Part shown: positions 13,179-20,874 of the stretch, piece after piece
Position numbering within the stretch: position 1 is the first letter of the stretch
Layout: the number at the start of each line of letters is the position of its first letter
The notes under the pieces: model-generated
Database searches by the model: none
Seen by the model: the letters and a program-made list of their open reading frames with translations, nothing else
Told to the model about the DNA's origin: nothing
DNA from: an uncultured Clostridia bacterium
GTDB taxonomy: Bacteria; Bacillota; Clostridia; TANB77; CAG-508
Direction of reading: 5' to 3'
DNA: 32,543 nt
NCBI GenBank assembly: GCA_947306755.1
Contig: CAMZHI010000011.1
Span: 1 to 32,543 of the forward strand
Translations under genes and position numbers: made by a program

Positions 13179-14597
13179 ATGGAGCAAGAATTAGCATATT
13201 CTTTTCACTTAGGTAGTGATAAGAACAAAAGTAAAGTAGCTAAAAAAACAGCTAAAGGAAATGTATCTGGTACTACTTCTCTATCAAATAATGCTATACA
13301 AAATGCAAATGATTTATCTAGAGCAAATAAACACAATCTGCGAGATTATGATAATCAAAGAGAATTGATTACAACTATATATGGAACTAACGATATTGTT
13401 GAAGATGTTAAGCAAGTATATATAGATGAATTTGAAGAAGCTCGTATTGAATTTAATAATAAACAGACTAGAAATGATAGAAAAATCAATAATTATTTTG
13501 AAAAGGCTTGTACATTACAGAACGATATTGCTTGTGAGATTATAATAGAACTTGGAGATATGGATTTTTGGCAAGACAAAGATGATGAGTATAGATTTAA
13601 AATGATTGATGTATATAATGAGCAAATACAAGACTTAAATAAAATAGTACCAAACTTTAAAGTGGCTAATGCAACGATACATTTTGATGAAACCTCTCCC
13701 CACATGCATGTCATAGGTGTACCAGTAATTGATAATTGTAAAAAAGGTATGAAAAAACAAGTTGGTAAATCTAAAGTGTTTACCAAAGAGTCATTAACAG
13801 CTATTCAAGATAAAATGAGAAATGCTTGTATCAAGTCATATAACAAGTTTTATGGTGTTGATAGTAGGCTAAAAGCTAAACAAAAAGGTAGAAATCAAGA
13901 CATCAATGTTAAAGAAATGGAGAATTACAGAGAAATAAAGAAAAGACTTGAACAGCAAAAGCAGAAACTTGAAAATGCTAATAAACAAACTAAAAAGCTA
14001 GATAATTCAAGTAAATGTATAATTGAGTTATTAGATAACTTAAAGCCTATGCCCTTTAATAAAAATAATAGCCAAATTTCAAACGAGAATATAGAAAATA
14101 TCAAAGATTATATTAAAGACGTAACAGATGTCACTCAGACAGTTAGAAGTGTAAATGACTTAAATATGTCGATTAAAGATTTTGAACATGCTACTTCTAA
14201 AATAGAGAGTGAAAACTATTCACTTAAAGAAAAAATAAAGGTTAAAGATGATAATATTAAAGATTTGAAAGATGAATTATCGGCTAAAGAAAAAACAATT
14301 ATCAAATTAAGTAGTGCTTTAGAAAAAGCTAAGACAGAATTATGCAAATTTAAGGGATTTTGGAAATCACTTATTAAAAGATTTCAAATGAAGATATTTG
14401 ATGAAAAATATTATGATATTCCAGAAGATAAACGAAGCTATACTCTTGTGGCAGAAGATTTAGAAAAAAGTGGAATATTTGATAATAACGATTCAGATAT
14501 AGTTCATAATCCTACAAGAAAAGTATTAACCAATGATGAATTAGCTGAAATACAAGCTAAAAAAGGAAAAAAGAAAAACGATTATAACCTAAATTAA
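13179..14597 (+). CDS. MobV/Pre-family relaxase (plasmid or transposon mobilization)
   Basis: The relaxase nicks oriT and starts strand transfer using a conjugation machine supplied in trans. It has 472 residues. The metal-binding motif 3 is clear at residues ~165-180: HFDETSPHMHVIGVPV (His-x-Asp-Glu...Pro-His-x-His). The N-terminal motif (YSFHLGSDKNKSKVAKK) departs from the canonical AR-x-RG form. From about residue 245 to 390 the chain is a long charged coiled coil, as in other MobV proteins. GGAGG lies 6 nt before ATG 13179. It corresponds to TnpZ of Tn4451 in role. Confidence 0.88.
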   Translation: MEQELAYSFHLGSDKNKSKVAKKTAKGNVSGTTSLSNNAIQNANDLSRANKHNLRDYDNQRELITTIYGTNDIVEDVKQVYIDEFEEARIEFNNKQTRNDRKINNYFEKACTLQNDIACEIIIELGDMDFWQDKDDEYRFKMIDVYNEQIQDLNKIVPNFKVANATIHFDETSPHMHVIGVPVIDNCKKGMKKQVGKSKVFTKESLTAIQDKMRNACIKSYNKFYGVDSRLKAKQKGRNQDINVKEMENYREIKKRLEQQKQKLENANKQTKKLDNSSKCIIELLDNLKPMPFNKNNSQISNENIENIKDYIKDVTDVTQTVRSVNDLNMSIKDFEHATSKIESENYSLKEKIKVKDDNIKDLKDELSAKEKTIIKLSSALEKAKTELCKFKGFWKSLIKRFQMKIFDEKYYDIPEDKRSYTLVAEDLEKSGIFDNNDSDIVHNPTRKVLTNDELAEIQAKKGKKKNDYNLN

Positions 14598-14612
14598 AGG
14601 AGTGAAATAATT

Positions 14613-15002
14613 ATGAATAATGAATTACCAAAAACAAAGATAGATGAAAAAACTGGAATTGAATATCATTTAGAGGGAGATTATTATATTCCCAATCTTA
14701 CAATACCAAAGCAAGAAAATATAACTCTTAATAAATATGGCAGAATGAGATTAAACTACCTAAAAGAGCATAAAAAAGCTGACTATTCAATAATGCTTTT
14801 AGATGGTACATTAAATAGTCATCTAAAAGAAATTCAAGAACAAGCTACATCAAGGGTTGAACAAATTATTAAGCAACTAAAAGATAATAGTGGTTTAACC
14901 GAAGAAATGAAAAATACAGATATGCTTTATTGGGTTGGAACTATGAATGCTATTAAAAATCAAGCTGAAGAAATAGTTTTTAATGAATTAATATATGTAT
15001 AG
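14613..15002 (+). CDS. TnpV-like transposon-encoded protein
   Basis: The 129 residues match the TnpV family of Tn4451-like elements. Shared motifs are EGDYYIPNLTIP near the start, KYGRMRLNYLKEHKKADYSIMLLDGTLNSHLKEI (in short, RLNYLKEHKKADY...LNSHL) and a C-terminal EIVFNELIY. Its function is unknown. It begins 15 bp after the relaxase gene with AAAGGAG, in one operon. It is a useful marker for the element family. Confidence 0.88.
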   Translation: MNNELPKTKIDEKTGIEYHLEGDYYIPNLTIPKQENITLNKYGRMRLNYLKEHKKADYSIMLLDGTLNSHLKEIQEQATSRVEQIIKQLKDNSGLTEEMKNTDMLYWVGTMNAIKNQAEEIVFNELIYV

Positions 15003-15014
15003 GAGATGGTGCAA

Positions 15015-15296
15015 ATGAAGAATTTAAGAGAAGTTAAAGATGATTTATTAAAAGAATGGCTAGAGTTTCGAGAAGAAACAGCATTTAGTGAGATGACTCC
15101 TCAAGATAAGAAATATTGTATCTATTTTGAAGAGATTGCAGAGAGAATACTAAAAAATGTCCCTGAACAGAATAAAAAATATGTTCAAAAACAACTTGAT
15201 CAACTTGAGAAAAACTTTATGAATTATCTATATTACTGGAATGAGAAATATTATAGAAATGGTTTTGTGGATGTGATTGAGTTGTTAGAAATATAA
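15015..15296 (+). CDS. Hypothetical protein of the mobilization operon, 93 residues
   Basis: An all-helical, charged protein starting MKNLREVKDDLLKEWLEFRE at 15015 (AGGAG upstream; an ATG at 15006 is too close). The ending NGFVDVIELLEI recalls small helical proteins found next to tnpV in clostridial elements (DUF6809-like), but I am not sure of membership. It is the last gene before a strong terminator. Confidence 0.7.
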   Translation: MKNLREVKDDLLKEWLEFREETAFSEMTPQDKKYCIYFEEIAERILKNVPEQNKKYVQKQLDQLEKNFMNYLYYWNEKYYRNGFVDVIELLEI

Positions 15297-15303
15297 TAGT
15301 ATG

Positions 15304-15343
15304 GGCTATAAAGAACAAATATCATTCTTTATAGCCTATTTTT
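15304..15343 (+). terminator. Terminator of the mobilization operon
   Basis: GGCTATAAAGAA (15304-15315) and TTCTTTATAGCC (15325-15336) pair over 12 bp and are followed by TATTTTTATTT. It separates mobilization genes from the cargo operon. Confidence 0.88.
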
Positions 15344-15367
15344 ATTTAATAAATATTGGCAAATTAA

Positions 15368-15396
15368 TTGTAAAATTCGACTAGAATTGATATAAT
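15368..15396 (+). promoter_or_regulatory. Promoter of the cargo operon
   Basis: TTGTAA (15368-15373) and TATAAT (15391-15396) have a 17-bp spacer, ~90 bp before the cupin gene. Confidence 0.6.
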
Positions 15397-15483
15397 GTTT
15401 TTGCTAGATTATTTTTTTGTAAAATGTTATACTATTTCATAAATGTAATGTAAAGGAAAACGTATTTAATGGAGGTTTTAGAT

Positions 15484-15825
15484 ATGCAAATTATAAAGAG
15501 CAGAGATGCAATTAAAGGTGCTAATAGTGATAAATGCAAAACAATAGAATATTCATTTGGAGATAAAGACATAGATTTAGGATTAGCAACTATTACAGGC
15601 AGATACCCAGAAAATGGTTTTTGTGTTAATTTAATTAGCAAAGAGTTAGTTTATGTACTTGATGGTTCAGGCAAATTATGTTTTGAAAATGGAAGTATTG
15701 AATTTTCAAAAGGAGATTCTATTTTAATTAATAATAATGAAAAATATTATTGGGAAACAAACTATTGTAAAGTGTCTATGGCATGTAGCCCTGCATGGAG
15801 CATAGAACAGCATAAATTAATATAA
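15484..15825 (+). CDS. Cupin-fold protein
   Basis: A 113-residue single-domain cupin starting MQIIKSRDAIKGANSDKCKT at 15484 (ATGGAGG supplies the ribosome site). Cupin motif 1-like and 2-like parts are ELVYVLDGSGKLCFENG and FSKGDSILINNNEKYYW. The usual metal histidines of motif 1 are absent, so it may bind a small ligand without metal catalysis. It is first gene of the five-gene cargo operon. Substrate unknown. Confidence 0.75.
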   Translation: MQIIKSRDAIKGANSDKCKTIEYSFGDKDIDLGLATITGRYPENGFCVNLISKELVYVLDGSGKLCFENGSIEFSKGDSILINNNEKYYWETNYCKVSMACSPAWSIEQHKLI

Positions 15826-15853
15826 TAAATTGTAGATTTAGGAAAGTATTGAA

Positions 15854-16522
15854 ATGAGTATTCAAAATGAAAAAACAATAAAAGTTTATTCAAAAAAAGC
15901 GAAACAATATCTTATTAATAATAGCAAAATTGATCCAATAGCAGTAAAAAAATATAATAATAAAATACATCGACTTATAAAAAAATGGTTTGGATTATTA
16001 CCCGAAGGTAGTAAAGTATTTGAGGTAGGCTCTGCTGATGGAATCAATGCACTATATATTCAAAAAATTGGTTTAGACATCACGGCTAGTGATATTGCAG
16101 ATGATTTTATTAATGAAATTAAAAAGAAAAATCTTAATGTAGTTAAATTTAATATCTTGAAAGATAAATTTATTGAAAAATACTCTGCGTTTTTTTGTTG
16201 GAAAGTTTTTGTCCATTTTACTCCAGATGATGTATTAATGGCTTTAGAGAATATATATTATGCACTTGAAAACAATGGTATATTGATTTTTAATCTAATT
16301 AGTAATGAAACAAAAAGTGTAAAAGAAGAATGGATAGATTTTCCAAATGAATATAGTATAGGTATGGAAAGATTTTTTAAATATTATTCTAAATCAGAAA
16401 TGGATAGTATAATCGAAAGAACAAAATTTAAGATTATAGATTATCACCAAGAAGTTGGAATAGAAAAAATAAAATGGTTGATATATGTACTTAAAAAGGA
16501 GGATGATAGTATTGAATATTAA
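15854..16522 (+). CDS. Class I SAM-dependent methyltransferase
   Basis: The 222-residue protein has the SAM-binding motif I VFEVGSADGINALYI (residues ~55-69), an acidic end of beta 2 (ITASDIADDF) and a late motif NNGILIFNLIS. The substrate cannot be read; the N-terminus (KVYSKKAKQYL) resembles small-molecule methyltransferases. It overlaps the next gene by 11 bp, indicating translational coupling within the cargo operon. Confidence 0.82.
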   Translation: MSIQNEKTIKVYSKKAKQYLINNSKIDPIAVKKYNNKIHRLIKKWFGLLPEGSKVFEVGSADGINALYIQKIGLDITASDIADDFINEIKKKNLNVVKFNILKDKFIEKYSAFFCWKVFVHFTPDDVLMALENIYYALENNGILIFNLISNETKSVKEEWIDFPNEYSIGMERFFKYYSKSEMDSIIERTKFKIIDYHQEVGIEKIKWLIYVLKKEDDSIEY

Positions 16523-17156
16523 TAAAGACTTACAAGAATACATAGAAAATAATATATTTCCAGTATATGAAAAAAATGAACCAGCACATAATATAGAACA
16601 TATAAAATACGTAATCAATAGAAGTTTTAAGTTTGCAGAAACAATTCCTGATATAAATTACAATATTGTTTATACTGTTGCAGCATATCATGATATTGGG
16701 CATCATATTAATCCTAAAACACATGAACTAATATCTGCTGAAATGATGTATAATGATAATAATCTCAAAGACTTTTTTACTGATGAAGAAAGAAAAGTTA
16801 TAAAAGAAGCTATTGAAGACCATAGAGCTTCAAGTAATCATGAACCAAGAAGTATATATGGTAAAATTGTATCAACGGCAGATAGAAATAACACTGTGGA
16901 AGCATGTTTAAGAAGATCATATAGTTATAATAAAAAACTACATCCAGAATATAATGATGAGCAAATTTTTGAAGATTGTCATTTTCATTTAAACGACAAA
17001 TTTGGAGAAAATGGTTATGCAAAATTTTTCTTTAAAGATGAAGAATATGAAAAATTCTTAACAGATATAAGAGAACTACTATCAGACAAGAATAACTTTA
17101 TTGAAACACAGAAAAATTATATTAACGATTTGAAAACGAAAGGAGTTATTAAATAA
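16512..17156 (+). CDS. HD-domain phosphohydrolase-like protein 1
   Basis: The 214-residue protein has the metal ligands of HD enzymes: His in HNIEHIKYV, HD in AAYHDIGHH, His in IEDHR and Asp in STADRN. The start is taken as TTG 16512 (MNINKDLQEYI) because AGGAGG at 16497-16502 stands 9 nt before it; an ATG at 16503 overlaps that site. Its closest relative in view is the next gene. HD enzymes of this size hydrolyse phosphate esters of nucleotides or similar compounds; the substrate here is unknown. Confidence 0.8.
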   Translation: MNINKDLQEYIENNIFPVYEKNEPAHNIEHIKYVINRSFKFAETIPDINYNIVYTVAAYHDIGHHINPKTHELISAEMMYNDNNLKDFFTDEERKVIKEAIEDHRASSNHEPRSIYGKIVSTADRNNTVEACLRRSYSYNKKLHPEYNDEQIFEDCHFHLNDKFGENGYAKFFFKDEEYEKFLTDIRELLSDKNNFIETQKNYINDLKTKGVIK

Positions 17157-17890
17157 TGGAAGTGCAGAAAATTTTGGATGAGATTGAACAATATACTGGA
17201 GAAGTTAGTCCAGAACTTAAAAAATATATAGCAGATAATATTTTTCAACAATATAGTAAAAATGATAAAGGACATGGGCTATTACATATCTTGGAAGTTA
17301 TTAGAAGGTCTTTTGCTTTAAATCAAAATCTTGATTTAGGATTAGATAAAAATATGATTTATGCAATTGCATCATGTCATGATTTAGGAAAGTATATAAA
17401 TAGCGATATTCATGAAAAAATTGCTGCTGAAACTTTTTTTAAAGATGAAAACATGAAAAAATTTTTCAGTGATGAGCAAAGAACTATTATAAAAGAAGCT
17501 ATCGAAGACCATCGTTCTTCAAAGAAAGACCATCCAAGAACAAAATATGGAGAATTAATTTCATCTGCTGATAGAAATACTAGGATTGAAATTGTTTTTA
17601 TAAGAAGTTTTTTTGTTGCTCATGAAAGAATGCCTGACATGAATATAGAAGAATACCTTGATTTTACTTATAAAAGATTATCAAAAAGATATGGTGAAGA
17701 AGAACCTGAAAATATGTTTTTAGAAGATGACAATTATAGAGGTTTCTTAAAGGATATGAGAGAGTTGTTGAAACATGAAGAAAAATTAAAAAATAGATAT
17801 TGTGAAGTAAATCACATAAAATCAAGACAGAATAAAGTCTGTGAAGAAGCTGGAGAATTAGATTATATAGCTTCTAAAAATTCTATTTAG
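17156..17890 (+). CDS. HD-domain phosphohydrolase-like protein 2
   Basis: A 244-residue paralogue of the preceding gene. It has the same ligand set: HGLLHILEV, ASCHDLGKY, IEDHRSS, SSADRNTR. It also has a ~35-residue C-terminal extension (CEVNHIKSRQNKVCEEAGELDYI). The genes share TAATG, so the second is translated by coupling. Retention of all ligands in both copies suggests two active enzymes with different substrates or a heterodimer. Confidence 0.8.
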   Translation: MEVQKILDEIEQYTGEVSPELKKYIADNIFQQYSKNDKGHGLLHILEVIRRSFALNQNLDLGLDKNMIYAIASCHDLGKYINSDIHEKIAAETFFKDENMKKFFSDEQRTIIKEAIEDHRSSKKDHPRTKYGELISSADRNTRIEIVFIRSFFVAHERMPDMNIEEYLDFTYKRLSKRYGEEEPENMFLEDDNYRGFLKDMRELLKHEEKLKNRYCEVNHIKSRQNKVCEEAGELDYIASKNSI

Positions 17891-17920
17891 AGATAAAGAA
17901 AAATTTAGGAGGATTTATTT

Positions 17921-18211
17921 ATGGAAAGAAAATTTAATAAAGGAGATATTGTCCAACATTTTAAGAGAGAAAAAATGACAGAGGAACAATTAAAAGAAGA
18001 ACCAAATTTATATTTATATGAAATTATTGGTACTGCAAGACATACTGAAAATAAGGAAGAATTAATGATTTATAAGCCTTTATATCTAACTGAATGTATA
18101 GAAGGTGTTGATTTTGCTGCAAGACCATTAGAGATGTTTATGTCAGAAGTAGATCATGAAAAATACCCAGATATTACTCAGAAATATCGTTTTGAAAAAA
18201 TTACAGATTAG
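17921..18211 (+). CDS. DUF1653 protein
   Basis: The 96 residues fit the DUF1653 family: [11 protein letters not shown] near the start, [20 protein letters not shown] in the middle, and [11 protein letters not shown] and RFEKI at the end. It is a small beta-rich soluble protein of unknown role, often seen beside Nudix or other housekeeping enzymes. AGGAGG precedes ATG 17921 at normal spacing. It is the last gene of the cargo operon. Confidence 0.85.
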   Translation: MERKFNKGDIVQHFKREKMTEEQLKEEPNLYLYEIIGTARHTENKEELMIYKPLYLTECIEGVDFAARPLEMFMSEVDHEKYPDITQKYRFEKITD

Positions 18212-18236
18212 TATAAATGGATGTTAGCAAAAATTA

Positions 18237-18265
18237 TTGACTTTTTCATATAATCTGTGTATAAT
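18237..18265 (+). promoter_or_regulatory. Promoter of antisense RNA, module D
   Basis: TTGACT (18237-18242) and TATAAT (18260-18265) have a 17-bp spacer; start near 18272. Confidence 0.75.
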
Positions 18266-18271
18266 AAATAT

Positions 18272-18360
18272 AGGAAATGGAGAAACCACAAACGTGGTTT
18301 TGCCAAGAAAATGTGTAAACTCACATCTACTCGTCAAAGTACAGATGTGAGCTTTTTTTA
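18272..18360 (+). ncRNA. Predicted antitoxin RNA, module D
   Basis: A ~88-nt RNA with a small hairpin (AACCAC/GTGGTT) and a strong terminator (CTCACATCT 18320-18328 with AGATGTGAG 18343-18351, then CTTTTTTT). It converges on the 37-residue peptide gene and is complementary to the 3' untranslated part of that mRNA. Confidence 0.6.
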
Positions 18361-18471
18361 TTTATGTAGTTGCTTATCAACCCAGTTCTTATACAGAACT
18401 GCTGTCAAGGCAACGTTTAATGTTAAAGATAACATTAAGGATATTATAAAAAATAGTATCACTTTAACCAT
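18358..18471 (-). CDS. 37-residue membrane peptide, candidate type I toxin (module D)
   Basis: The peptide begins MVKVILFFIISLMLSLTLNV and ends with ALTAVLYKNWVDKQLHK: one long hydrophobic helix and a short basic tail, the usual plan of type I toxins such as TxpA or Fst. The ribosome site GGTGGTG stands 6 nt before ATG 18471; ATG 18477 two codons earlier is also possible. CCACC with ACGAA...TTCGT upstream can fold over the site. Promoter TTGCTT-17-TATACT lies at 18554-18582. It faces an antisense RNA across a shared terminator. Confidence 0.7.
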   Translation of the reverse strand: MVKVILFFIISLMLSLTLNVALTAVLYKNWVDKQLHK

Positions 18472-18553
18472 AAACATCACCACCCTTACTACGAAGATTC
18501 GTAAAATTGGTGGCAAAAACTACATCTGCTTATTCTCATTTCCTATGTCAGCT

Positions 18554-18582
18554 AGTATAACATATATTTAACAATAAAGCAA
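18554..18582 (-). promoter_or_regulatory. Promoter of the module D peptide gene
   Basis: On the minus strand, TTGCTT (18577-18582) and TATACT (18554-18559) have a 17-bp spacer. It gives a ~75-nt structured leader. Confidence 0.6.
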
Positions 18583-18625
18583 TAGAAAAGAAACAAAATT
18601 TCGTAAAAGTTTTTTCAAAATTCTC

Positions 18626-18654
18626 TTGATTTTTATAAAATAATTTGGTAATAT
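18626..18654 (+). promoter_or_regulatory. Promoter of the structured small RNA
   Basis: TTGATT (18626-18631) and TAATAT (18649-18654) have a 17-bp spacer; start near 18661. Confidence 0.5.
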
Positions 18655-18660
18655 ATTTAT

Positions 18661-18768
18661 AACTTGAATGACTATTTAGTCATTCGTCAAGAGAGCCAAG
18701 GCGAGTTGTAAATGTCTACGTCGTTGGCACCAAAAAAGCAACTATTGAAAGTTGCTTTTTTATTTTTT
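18661..18768 (+). ncRNA. Structured small RNA, class unknown
   Basis: About 105 nt with three stems: GAATGACT/AGTCATTC nested inside CTTGA/TCAAG, then GCCAA-GG-CGA/TCG-TTGGC, then the terminator. No coding frame with a ribosome site is present. It is not followed by a gene in the same direction, so it is more like a trans-acting RNA than a riboswitch. Confidence 0.5.
18733..18766. terminator. Terminator between small RNA and Nudix gene
   Basis: AAAAAGCAACT (18733-18743) and AGTTGCTTTTT (18750-18760) form a stem with A and T tracts on both sides. It can serve the small RNA and the convergent Nudix gene. Confidence 0.85.
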
Positions 18769-18777
18769 ATTATAATT

Positions 18778-19233
18778 CTACCTACTAAATAATTTATTAT
18801 TAAAGACTTCTATTGGATAAATATTTTTATCTTCATAATCTTTAATATACTGAATAGCAATTGAATATTCTCTTAATTCTTTTTCCGTCATTTTTTTAAC
18901 TTTATCTATATCTAACCATTGAACATCTAAAATTTCTTCTTTGTCAAATTGTATATTCTCTTCTATAACTTCAGCAATAAATCTTACCATTAATCTAGGT
19001 TCAGCATCTTTAACATCAACAATTCCAATAGGTAAAACTCCTGTAAGTTTTACTCTGCAACCTGTTTCTTCATAAACTTCTCTAATTGCAACATCAGTTA
19101 TCAATTCTGCTCCATCAACATACCCAGCTGGAAAATTCCATTTACCATAGCATTTTTTATTTGCTTCTTTAACCATTAAAAACTTATTATCTTTTATAAT
19201 TATACAACCTGCTATAACTATCATATTTTTCAT
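18778..19233 (-). CDS. Nudix hydrolase
   Basis: The 151-residue protein has a complete Nudix box: GYVDGAELITDVAIREVYEE followed by TG (residues ~37-58), with Gly, Glu, Arg-Glu and Glu-Glu in place. It binds Mg2+ and cleaves a nucleoside-diphosphate-linked substrate; the exact substrate cannot be told. The N-terminus (MIVIAGCIIIKDNKFLMVKE) and NFPAGYVD suggest a (d)NTP or NADH-type cleaner. ATG 19233; it is separate from the upstream radical SAM pair by ~65 bp. Confidence 0.9.
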   Translation of the reverse strand: MKNMIVIAGCIIIKDNKFLMVKEANKKCYGKWNFPAGYVDGAELITDVAIREVYEETGCRVKLTGVLPIGIVDVKDAEPRLMVRFIAEVIEENIQFDKEEILDVQWLDIDKVKKMTEKELREYSIAIQYIKDYEDKNIYPIEVFNNKLFSR

Positions 19234-19297
19234 TCCCCGTGTCTTTATCTCTTATTATAAACAAGTAACTATCGATTTCTTTCTTTTTCATTTCTAA

Positions 19298-19639
19298 TTA
19301 AAAACTTTTTGAAATATAATTTAATAAAACATATCCAAGTACTCCTAATATAATCAAAACAGAAATTACAATTGCTTTGACTTTTTTTGTTATTTTTTTA
19401 CTTAATATAACATATATTCCTATTATAAAAACAATAGCCAAAATAATAGGTTTAGTTATTTTTGATAATATCTCTCCTGTGGTTAATTGTGGTGGCCCAT
19501 ATAATTCTTGTTCTTGTGGTGGTCCATATAGAGCCTGGATTGGTTCTAACGCAGCTCTTGAAATTAATCCACCTATTTTAGTAAATGTTGAAATAATAAT
19601 TGCTCCTAAACTAATAAATATTTTCTTAATTTTATTCAT
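19298..19639 (-). CDS. Small membrane protein with two LYGPPQ motifs, candidate radical SAM substrate
   Basis: The 113-residue protein begins MNKIKKIFISLGAIIISTF and has an N-terminal hydrophobic stretch. Two repeats, ALYGPPQ and ELYGPPQ, lie near residues 36-48. Two C-terminal membrane helices follow. The start is at 19639: GGAGG lies in the end of the radical SAM gene and the genes overlap as ATGAATAA, so they are translationally coupled. Coupling to a SPASM radical SAM enzyme and the short repeated Tyr-Gly-Pro-Pro motif suggest a modified peptide (RiPP-like) or a membrane-anchored substrate. This is inference; I recognise no family. Confidence 0.65.
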   Translation of the reverse strand: MNKIKKIFISLGAIIISTFTKIGGLISRAALEPIQALYGPPQEQELYGPPQLTTGEILSKITKPIILAIVFIIGIYVILSKKITKKVKAIVISVLIILGVLGYVLLNYISKSF

Positions 19640-20732
19640 TTGCTTTTCCTCCTTCAAAAATTTTTTTTAAACATATTTTAGGTTTCTGATTTTTAAAATC
19701 CCATGTATGCAAAGAATCTCCTCTACAATACTTCCAATCTTCACATTTTTCACATTCTTTACATTGTAGTTTATCTAAATCTCTAAACCACTTAAATCTA
19801 TTTTCCCATACGTCTATAAAATCATCTTGTTTAATATTGCCTTGAATTAGTTCCTTTCTTCTTTCAACATTTGGACACACAAAAATATCTCCATTATATA
19901 AAATACTTGCAGTTGTAAAACCAGATGTACAAAAGAACATATTTCTCCTTGTTTCTTTCTCATATTTAAGGCCTAAATAATGAGAACATCCATAAGTTAC
20001 ATCCATTTTAGATTTTTTTCGCTTTTCTGCTATAAATTTAATAAGATATTGATAATCTTTAGTATCTAGTGATAAATTATCATTGTCATTAGCTCTTCCT
20101 ATTGGATCCATATTGACAACTCTCCAAGAATCTATTTTCAATTCTTTCATCTTATTATACATTTCTTCTAATTCTTTTAAGTTTGATTTATTAACTACTG
20201 TTGTTACTTGCAAACAATCTAAAAAATTAGAATTTTTTAATTTTTTAATATTATCTATTATTGTTTTATATGACCCTTTTACTCCCCTAAATTCATCATG
20301 TGATTCTTCTAGTCCATCTAAACTTATAGATATTGTTGACATTTTAGTATCTTTCATTTTATGTATAACATCATCATTAATTAATATTCCGTTTGTTGTC
20401 ATTCCCCAATAATAACCTAATTTTTTTGCAAATTCCATCACTTCAAACAAATCTTTTCTTACAAGTGGTTCTCCTCCAGTAATATTTAATAAGATTTTGC
20501 TTGCATCATATCTATTTGCAACACTTTGTAAGGCTTTTTTTATTTCTTCAGTAGTTAGTTCATCTTTGAAGTTACTCTCTTCACCTGCTCTACTACCGCA
20601 ATGTTTACATTTTGCGTTGCATCTTAAAGTTGTCTCCCAAAATAAATTATATAAAATAGGTTTTTCAGCTAATACTTTTTTATTTTTATATGTAAGCTCA
20701 GCTTCCCCATATTTAATTATATCTTTTAACAT
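19632..20732 (-). CDS. Radical SAM/SPASM protein, likely peptide or protein maturase
   Basis: The 366 residues carry the 4Fe-4S/SAM motif CNAKCKHC (residues ~38-45), the GGEP motif NITGGEPLVRKD, and a C-terminal SPASM-type cysteine set (CTSGF, VCPN, CKECEKC, YCRGDSLHTW). Such enzymes modify peptides by radical chemistry, making C-C or thioether links, or act as heme/cofactor maturases. The gene overlaps the YGPP protein, its probable substrate. A promoter-like TTGTAG-17-TGATAA lies upstream; ATG 20732 has GGGATT. Confidence 0.88.
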   Translation of the reverse strand: MLKDIIKYGEAELTYKNKKVLAEKPILYNLFWETTLRCNAKCKHCGSRAGEESNFKDELTTEEIKKALQSVANRYDASKILLNITGGEPLVRKDLFEVMEFAKKLGYYWGMTTNGILINDDVIHKMKDTKMSTISISLDGLEESHDEFRGVKGSYKTIIDNIKKLKNSNFLDCLQVTTVVNKSNLKELEEMYNKMKELKIDSWRVVNMDPIGRANDNDNLSLDTKDYQYLIKFIAEKRKKSKMDVTYGCSHYLGLKYEKETRRNMFFCTSGFTTASILYNGDIFVCPNVERRKELIQGNIKQDDFIDVWENRFKWFRDLDKLQCKECEKCEDWKYCRGDSLHTWDFKNQKPKICLKKIFEGGKANE

Positions 20733-20874
20733 AATTTTAATCCCTTATTTTTATTACAGTGATATTTTATCATATTAAAAATTAAAAATCTACAATTTAA
20801 ATAAATTATATTTATTTAATTCTATATTAAAATGTGATATAATTTGAATAATTATAATTTTAGGAGGTATCAAT

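Noticed and set aside
18257..18571. 104-codon plus-strand frame across module D
   Set aside because: It starts inside a promoter and runs through a terminator hairpin; module D peptide and antisense RNA explain the region better.
17921..18778. Antibiotic-resistance gene as element cargo
   Set aside because: No known resistance determinant is recognisable among the cargo genes.
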